Of a DNA stretch of 49,113 nucleotides, positions 45,141-49,113 are shown piece by piece. Under the pieces are notes generated by a model. The model ran no database searches. It saw only the letters and a list, made by a program, of their open reading frames with translations, and was not told the origin of the DNA. Made by a program: the position numbers and the translations under genes. The DNA comes from CAZGAH01 sp964523295. Its GTDB lineage: Bacteria; Desulfobacterota; Desulfovibrionia; Desulfovibrionales; Desulfovibrionaceae. The number at the start of each line of letters is the position of its first letter. Position 1 is the stretch's first letter. The stretch lies in contig CAZGAH010000030.1 of the NCBI GenBank assembly GCA_964523295.1, forward strand, positions 1 to 49,113, written 5' to 3'.

Positions 45141-45508
45141 TTGTTTTTTAATTTTCCACTTCCTATTGAGAAATTTTTTCATTGTATATAGCAATTCTTT
45201 CCTTCTTTTCCCGAACTATTTGTGAAAGATTGCTCGCAAAAAAAAATTCGATCTTTTCTCTCTCTTTTGCTTCATACACGTATGTCGTTCTGCATGGACT
45301 CCTGGCTTTTGTTGCCCAAATTGGGGGTTTTTACTTTGACAAATGGCCATTAGAGCCCTCCCTTGTGCCCTGGCTGTGTCTGTGCGCACTCGGCGTCGCG
45401 CGTACGGCCGGGATTCTGCTCGCCGCGGTCCTCCCTTCGATTGCGGTTATGCTCCGGCACGTGCTGTCCGCTGCCGGCAGGCTCTACCGGTTCTGGGACT
45501 CCCTCTGA
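45141..45508 (+). pseudogene. Array gene B3, start codon lost and 5' frameshift
   Basis: Homologous to the other B genes, but the expected ATG after AAAAGGCATT has lost its A (it reads TTG at 45141). That frame meets TAG at 45189. The downstream reading frame (from about TTG 45182: SFFSRTICERLLAKKNS...YTYVVLHGLL) is intact to the invariant tail RLYRFWDSL at 45508, giving at most a 108-residue product lacking TM1. Probably a decayed copy; the variable loop is AFVAQIGGFYFDKWPLEP. Confidence 0.7.
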
Positions 45509-45540
45509 TATCCTTGGTAGCAGCGGCTATCAGACAGGGT

Positions 45541-45864
45541 AATCGCTCCGCACTTGCAAGCGCATATTATCTTGCATACGATGCTACATGCAATGGAGGC
45601 GACGACTCACTGGATATTTGCAGATAAGCAACCAAGAGTGTTCGGCTTGTTTATTGCTGTATTTTTACAATATGTACTAAAACTAAGGACAAGTATGGGA
45701 CTGCATATTTTATTTCTGCTGTTGTTTATGGGCATTGCTTTAATTATTTTGCATGAATCTATTGGACCATGTGCACTGGCGCTTACATTGCCCACTATAC
45801 TGTTTTTGCGGAAGCGGGTGTCACGGCCAGTGCTCATTGTCAGTGTCTTTGTTTATTTCTTTAT
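45541..45864 (+). repeat. Direct repeat I, left copy (spacer plus A4 5' part)
   Basis: 324 bases identical by eye to 47602-47925 (offset 2061). It covers the end of a spacer and the first half of A4. The first mismatch is A at 45865 versus T. Confidence 0.75.
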
Positions 45865-46168
45865 AACGTATTATTTCTTAGTTTTTTGCTTTTGTAATTT
45901 TCTTTCAATGAACATGGCTGAATTGATGTCAAAAAACCCTTATCTGCCTGATGATTTAAAGGTGCTGAAAGATCCCGATTATATGCTGCAATATCCATAT
46001 CTACCTGATGATTGGTGGTCATTTGAGTATTATATTTTTCTATTAAGATTTGGTATTGTCCTTCCAGTCGTCTTGTATCTACTTTTTTTCAGTGCTCTTA
46101 TTTTAAAAGAGCGACGAAGCAGAACAAACTCTCTACATCGTTGCTCTCGTGACGTAACGCCAAAATAA
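45695..46168 (+). CDS. Array gene A4, longer small membrane protein
   Basis: A 157-residue A protein starting at ATG 45695 after AAGGA; the frame is open further upstream to 45554, but that part is spacer sequence. TM1 is HILFLLLFMGIALIILHESIG; the conserved block is LPTILFLRKRVSRPVLIVS; TM2 is FVYFFITYYFLVFCFCNF. The variable loop carries a direct repeat (two YLPDD units: PYLPDDLKVLKD and PYLPDDWWSFEYY), which makes this subtype longer. TM3 is FLLRFGIVLPVVLYLLFFSALIL, and the tail is HRCSRDVTPK. The first 324 bases, including upstream spacer, are identical to A6. Confidence 0.75.
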   Translation: MGLHILFLLLFMGIALIILHESIGPCALALTLPTILFLRKRVSRPVLIVSVFVYFFITYYFLVFCFCNFLSMNMAELMSKNPYLPDDLKVLKDPDYMLQYPYLPDDWWSFEYYIFLLRFGIVLPVVLYLLFFSALILKERRSRTNSLHRCSRDVTPK

Positions 46169-46173
46169 TTATG

Positions 46174-46456
46174 GTTTTCGTTAGCTAAAAGGCATTTTAT
46201 GTTCTCACAATTCTTCTTTTCATTTTGGAAGTTCGCTTTGCTGTATACAGCAATTCAGACTTTCTTTTTTTCGATTTATATAATGAGATCTTGCACACGA
46301 AAAAAATTTGCAATCTATTCTCTCGCTTCTGCTTCATACACGTATGTCGTCCTGCATGGGCTGCTATCGGTTTCTGCCCAAAGAAAGGGTTTTTACTTTA
46401 ACAAATGGCCTTTAGACCCCGCCTTTGTACTCTGGCTGTGCCTGTGCGCACTCGGC
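46174..46456 (+). repeat. Direct repeat II, left copy (B4 5' two thirds)
   Basis: 283 bases identical by eye to 48235-48517 (offset 2061), ending in the GC-rich block GTGCCTGTGCGCACTCGGC inside B, where B6 switches to B1-like sequence. Confidence 0.75.
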
Positions 46457-46570
46457 GTCGCGGGTACCGCCGGAATTATGCTCGCAGCGGTCCTCACATC
46501 AATTGCGGTTATGCTCCGGGGCGTGCTGTCCGCGGCAGGCAGGCTCTACCGGTTCTGGGACTCCCTCTGA
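46199..46570 (+). CDS. Array gene B4, small three-pass membrane protein
   Basis: A 123-residue B protein starting at ATG 46199 after AAAAGG. Start MFSQFFFSFWKFALLYTAIQ, turn SCTRKK, TM2 LASASYTYVVLHGLLSV, loop SAQRKGFYFNKWPLDP, TM3 AFVLWLCLCALGVAGTAGIML, invariant tail RLYRFWDSL. The 5' part up to 46456 is identical to that of B6, while the 3' parts differ. It is 30 bases after A4. Confidence 0.75.
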   Translation: MFSQFFFSFWKFALLYTAIQTFFFSIYIMRSCTRKKFAIYSLASASYTYVVLHGLLSVSAQRKGFYFNKWPLDPAFVLWLCLCALGVAGTAGIMLAAVLTSIAVMLRGVLSAAGRLYRFWDSL

Positions 46571-46751
46571 TATCCTTGATACCAGCGGCTATCAGACAGG
46601 GTGATCGGCCCGAAGGTGCAAGCGAATACTATCTGGTTAAAAATATACTGCCAATGGCGATGAATTATCTAAATAATTTCGTGTATTATTAACTTGTATC
46701 AGTAATTATACATTTATCTTCCAATTTAAACAAACTATTTCGGGTTTTTTT

Positions 46752-47183
46752 ATGGGCTATTTTATGTTATATATTTTTTTCATATTCATCGTTACTATTT
46801 TAGGATTCTATGAAATTGGCGCGCCAGTTGCGGCGGCGCTGACCTTACCCATTGTGCTGTTCCTGCGAAAGAGGGTGTCACAGCCAGTGCTCGTTGCCTG
46901 CGGGTGCATTTACTTTTTTATAACATTTTTTTTTCTATACTTTTTTATTTTTGATGTTTGTCTTAATATAATCGATGAAAATATACCTAAATTTCAACCT
47001 GTACCTGATGAATGGATGCCAGTTGACTTTTTTGATATTGTGCTTAGATTTGGCATCGCCCTTCCAGCTCTTTTGTGTCTTATATTTTTTAGAGTATTAA
47101 TTAAAATAGATCGACAAGGCAGAGGCAAATCTCTACAGCTTCGCTCTCGCGACATGGTGGCAAAAGACCATGATTTACAATAG
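46752..47183 (+). CDS. Array gene A5, small three-pass membrane protein
   Basis: A 143-residue A protein starting at ATG 46752. TM1 is LYIFFIFIVTILGFYEIGAPVAAAL; the conserved block is LPIVLFLRKRVSQPVLVACG; TM2 is IYFFITFFFLYFFIF. The variable loop DVCLNIIDENIPKFQPVPDEWMPVDFFD is acidic. TM3 is VLRFGIALPALLCLIFFRVLI, and the tail is QLRSRDMVAKDHDLQ. Its loop is the intact relative of the one broken in A2. B5 starts 14 bases downstream. Confidence 0.75.
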   Translation: MGYFMLYIFFIFIVTILGFYEIGAPVAAALTLPIVLFLRKRVSQPVLVACGCIYFFITFFFLYFFIFDVCLNIIDENIPKFQPVPDEWMPVDFFDIVLRFGIALPALLCLIFFRVLIKIDRQGRGKSLQLRSRDMVAKDHDLQ

Positions 47184-47197
47184 TTGAAAGGTGTTTT

Positions 47198-47569
47198 ATG
47201 TTTTGCCAATTTTTCTTTTCATACTGGAAAATTGTTTTATTGTATACAGTAATTCAGTCTTTCTTTTTTTCGAATTATTTGGTGAAAATTTGCACACGAA
47301 AAAATTTTGCGATCTATTCTCTTGCTTTTGCTTCATACACGTATTTCGTCATGCATGGACTGCTATCGGTTGCAGTCCAAAGAGAGGGTTTTTACTTTAA
47401 CAAATGGCCTTTAGACCCCGCCTTTGTACTCTGGCTGTGCCTGTGCGCACTCGGCGTTGCGGGTACGGCCGGAATTATGCTCGCAGCGGTCCTCCCTTCG
47501 ATTGCGGTTATGCTCCGGCGCGTGCTGTCCGCGGCAGGCAGGCTCTACCGGTTGTGGGACTCCCTCTGA
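47198..47569 (+). CDS. Array gene B5, small three-pass membrane protein
   Basis: A 123-residue B protein (MFCQFFFSYWKIVLLYTVIQ start) after AAAGG. CTRKN replaces CTRKK. TM2 is LAFASYTYFVMHGLLSV, the loop is AVQREGFYFNKWPLDP, TM3 is AFVLWLCLCALGVAGTAGIML, and the tail is RLYRLWDSL, with one change from the invariant RLYRFWDSL. Its first half resembles B2, its second half B4, another possible mosaic. Confidence 0.75.
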   Translation: MFCQFFFSYWKIVLLYTVIQSFFFSNYLVKICTRKNFAIYSLAFASYTYFVMHGLLSVAVQREGFYFNKWPLDPAFVLWLCLCALGVAGTAGIMLAAVLPSIAVMLRRVLSAAGRLYRLWDSL

Positions 47570-47601
47570 TATCATTGATCGCAGCGGATATCACGCTGAG
47601 G

Positions 47602-47925
47602 AATCGCTCCGCACTTGCAAGCGCATATTATCTTGCATACGATGCTACATGCAATGGAGGCGACGACTCACTGGATATTTGCAGATAAGCAACCAAGAGT
47701 GTTCGGCTTGTTTATTGCTGTATTTTTACAATATGTACTAAAACTAAGGACAAGTATGGGACTGCATATTTTATTTCTGCTGTTGTTTATGGGCATTGCT
47801 TTAATTATTTTGCATGAATCTATTGGACCATGTGCACTGGCGCTTACATTGCCCACTATACTGTTTTTGCGGAAGCGGGTGTCACGGCCAGTGCTCATTG
47901 TCAGTGTCTTTGTTTATTTCTTTAT
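47602..47925 (+). repeat. Direct repeat I, right copy (spacer plus A6 5' part)
   Basis: Identical by eye to 45541-45864. Begins within the spacer after B5; upstream of it the two loci differ. Confidence 0.75.
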
Positions 47926-48229
47926 TACGTATTATTTCTTAGTTTTTTGTTATTGTAATTTTTATTCAATGAACATGGCGGAATTGATGTCAAAAACAAC
48001 TTATCTGCCTGATGATTTAAAGGTGCTGAAAGATTCCGATTGTATGCAGCAATATCCATATCTGCCTGATGATTGGTGGTCATTTGAGTATTTTGTTTTT
48101 CTATTAAGATTTGGTATTGTCCTTCCAGCCATCTTGTATCTACTTTTTTTCAGTGCTCTTATTTTAAAAGATCGACGAAGCAGAACAAACTCTCTACAGC
48201 GTTGCTCTCGTGACGCAACGCCAAAATAA
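47756..48229 (+). CDS. Array gene A6, longer small membrane protein
   Basis: A 157-residue A protein starting at ATG 47756 after AAGGA. Its first half is identical to A4. The variable loop differs by a handful of substitutions (TTYLPDDLKVLKDSDCMQQYPYLPDDWW versus NPYLPDDLKVLKDPDYMLQYPYLPDDWW), whereas the flanks barely change, so differences concentrate in the loop and around it. TM3 is FLLRFGIVLPAILYLLFFSALIL; tail QRCSRDATPK. B6 follows 30 bases later. Confidence 0.75.
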   Translation: MGLHILFLLLFMGIALIILHESIGPCALALTLPTILFLRKRVSRPVLIVSVFVYFFITYYFLVFCYCNFYSMNMAELMSKTTYLPDDLKVLKDSDCMQQYPYLPDDWWSFEYFVFLLRFGIVLPAILYLLFFSALILKDRRSRTNSLQRCSRDATPK

Positions 48230-48259
48230 TTATAGTTTTCGTTAGCTAAAAGGCATTTT

Positions 48260-48631
48260 ATGTTCTCACAATTCTTCTTTTCATTTTGGAAGTTCGCTTT
48301 GCTGTATACAGCAATTCAGACTTTCTTTTTTTCGATTTATATAATGAGATCTTGCACACGAAAAAAATTTGCAATCTATTCTCTCGCTTCTGCTTCATAC
48401 ACGTATGTCGTCCTGCATGGGCTGCTATCGGTTTCTGCCCAAAGAAAGGGTTTTTACTTTAACAAATGGCCTTTAGACCCCGCCTTTGTACTCTGGCTGT
48501 GCCTGTGCGCACTCGGCTTCGCCTGTGCGGCAGGGGTCATGCTCGCAGCTGTCCTCACATCGATTGCAGGTATGCTCCGACGCGTGCTGTCCGCTGCAGG
48601 CAGGCTCTACCGGTTCTGGGACTCCCTCTGA
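48260..48631 (+). CDS. Array gene B6, mosaic of B4 and B1
   Basis: A 123-residue B protein. Bases 48235-48517 equal the corresponding part of B4; bases 48466-48886 equal 43358-43778, which is B1 plus its spacer and the start of A2. The switch lies in the shared block 48466-48517 (ATGGCCTTTAGACC...CACTCGGC). The result is a B4 N-terminus and loop joined to B1 TM3 and tail (FACAAGVMLAAVLTSIAGMLRRVLS). This shows recent homologous recombination within the array. Confidence 0.78.
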   Translation: MFSQFFFSFWKFALLYTAIQTFFFSIYIMRSCTRKKFAIYSLASASYTYVVLHGLLSVSAQRKGFYFNKWPLDPAFVLWLCLCALGFACAAGVMLAAVLTSIAGMLRRVLSAAGRLYRFWDSL

Positions 48632-48886
48632 GCGCCTTGAGAGCAGCGGCCACCAGACAGTCTGAGCGGCCCGAACGGGCAAGTGAAAACTATCTGGCAA
48701 ACGAGGCAGCAGGCGATGGCGATGACTTCTGGAGGGATGTTGTATATAAAAACCAATTAACACTTTAATTTCATTTTATACCTACAATTACAGTAAAACA
48801 AAAAAGTTAGCTATGGAATTGTGGATAAAATCGATTTTATTTATGTTGATCATTGCTATAGTTGGATTTTATGAATCTGTCGCGCC
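48466..48886 (+). repeat. Direct repeat III, right copy (B 3' end, spacer, A7 5' part)
   Basis: 421 bases identical by eye to 43358-43778 (offset 5108). The first mismatch is at 48887 (A versus C). It spans the GC-rich end of B, the whole spacer and the first 25 codons of the next A gene. Confidence 0.75.
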
Positions 48887-48915
48887 ATTTGCAGCGGCGC
48901 TGACCTTACCAATTA
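48813..48915 (+). pseudogene. Array gene A7, interrupted by an insertion sequence
   Basis: ATG 48813 opens an A-type protein whose first 34 residues (MELWIKSILFMLIIAIVGFY, then SVAPFAAALTLPI) match A2. The match stops at 48915, exactly where the ISL3-like terminal sequence begins. The rest of the gene, if present, lies beyond the element and outside the window. Confidence 0.8.
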
Positions 48916-49113
48916 GGTCCTTCCGGCTTCTCCGTGGGTGCCCCCGATTTTGCTTAGGGCCGGGTAGAGGTTCAGCCCGCCGCAAAAGAAGCAAATCTCC
49001 ATCTTGAAGTGGTCCTTGTTCCGATAGCCGCAGGCCCGGCGCTTGATGGCCATAATCGGGCTGTTCAACCCCTCGGCTGTGGCGTTGGTTATCCGGTGGT
49101 TACAAAATGTGAC
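48913..49113 (-). CDS. ISL3-family transposase, C-terminal part (runs off window)
   Basis: On the minus strand the frame reads ITNATAEGLNSPIMAIKRRACGYRNKDHFKMEICFFCGGLNLYP, the characteristic C-terminal end of ISL3-family DDE transposases (NATSEGLNSKIQ...RGYRNFE...GGLDLYP type). It ends THGEAGRT, encoded within the terminal inverted repeat. The stop codon (complement of 48913-48915) is supplied partly by host sequence at the insertion point. The catalytic core is outside the window. Confidence 0.85.
   Translation of the reverse strand, partial: VTFCNHRITNATAEGLNSPIMAIKRRACGYRNKDHFKMEICFFCGGLNLYPALSKIGGTHGEAGRT
48916..49113. mobile_element. ISL3-family insertion sequence, left end
   Basis: The element boundary is at about 48916, where the A7 sequence is replaced by GGTCCTTCCGGCTTCTCCGT, which looks like an ISL3-type terminal inverted repeat. 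The other end, the target duplication and the remainder of A7 are outside the window. Confidence 0.75.

Noticed and set aside
42700..48900. CRISPR-like array
   Set aside because: Repeats are gene-sized (about 1 kb units), not 25-40 base repeats with unique spacers, and no cas genes are present.

Overview
The window (about 49 kb, mostly GC-rich) looks like a chromosomal contig of a sulfate-reducing Desulfobacterota bacterium of the Desulfovibrionales type. The reasons are the codon style, the block order coaX-eno-folD, the yebC-ruvC-ruvA-ruvB-thyX block, a CZB-type chemoreceptor ending in a DDFKRF-like tail, and a complete LIV-type ABC importer. This taxonomic call is inference from gene content only. 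Three 10-N gaps mark scaffold joins that fall inside genes (an MCP, an M48 protease and cysK).

Layout. 1-1175 (-): C-terminally incomplete GT4 glycosyltransferase, divergent from a GGDEF diguanylate cyclase (1480-2967) that has a good sigma-54-like promoter; a C14 tract lies between them. 3245-9215: two paralogous periplasmic binding proteins flank livHMGF. 9366-13047: an APH-like kinase, an APS-kinase-like protein, an orphan OppD-type ATPase and a polytopic membrane protein. 13062-16441: an exported coiled-coil protein (-), a probable transposase remnant with a G11 tract, and an MCP. 16497-21286 (-): thyX, ruvB, ruvA, a small lipoprotein, ruvC, yebC and rlmE. 21454-27373: a CgeB-like glycosyltransferase, a lipoprotein, a shikimate kinase, an NCS2 permease with an ATPase-like tail, and an AEC transporter. 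28104-30588: a lemA plus M48 protease pair flanked by two AT-rich, gene-poor islets. 31335-33869: a membrane-fused spermidine-synthase-like protein. 33992-41575: a housekeeping run of coaX, eno, folD, a DUF6125-like protein, pyk, a YqaE/PMP3 peptide, nifS-type desulfurase and cysK.

The unusual part is 41701-49113. A small predicted polymorphic toxin (a CxxC...HPNCRC motif typical of phage MuF/SPP1-gp7-like proteins joined to a toxin-44-like C-terminus) has its own promoter. It is followed by an AT-rich tandem array of at least six and a half copies of a two-gene module. Each module is a gene A (about 136-157 aa, three membrane segments), a gene B (123 aa, three membrane segments) and a conserved spacer. 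Copies differ mainly in the loops between membrane segments and share a GC-rich 3' end in B. Some copies are broken (A2 and B3 frameshifted), some are recent mosaics (B6 is B4 at its 5' end and B1 at its 3' end, running into an A2-like spacer), and the last A copy is cut by an ISL3-family insertion sequence that runs off the window.

Working hypothesis: this is a toxin with a recombining array of paired membrane proteins, most simply an immunity repertoire, but the function of A and B is unknown and they resemble nothing I can name.
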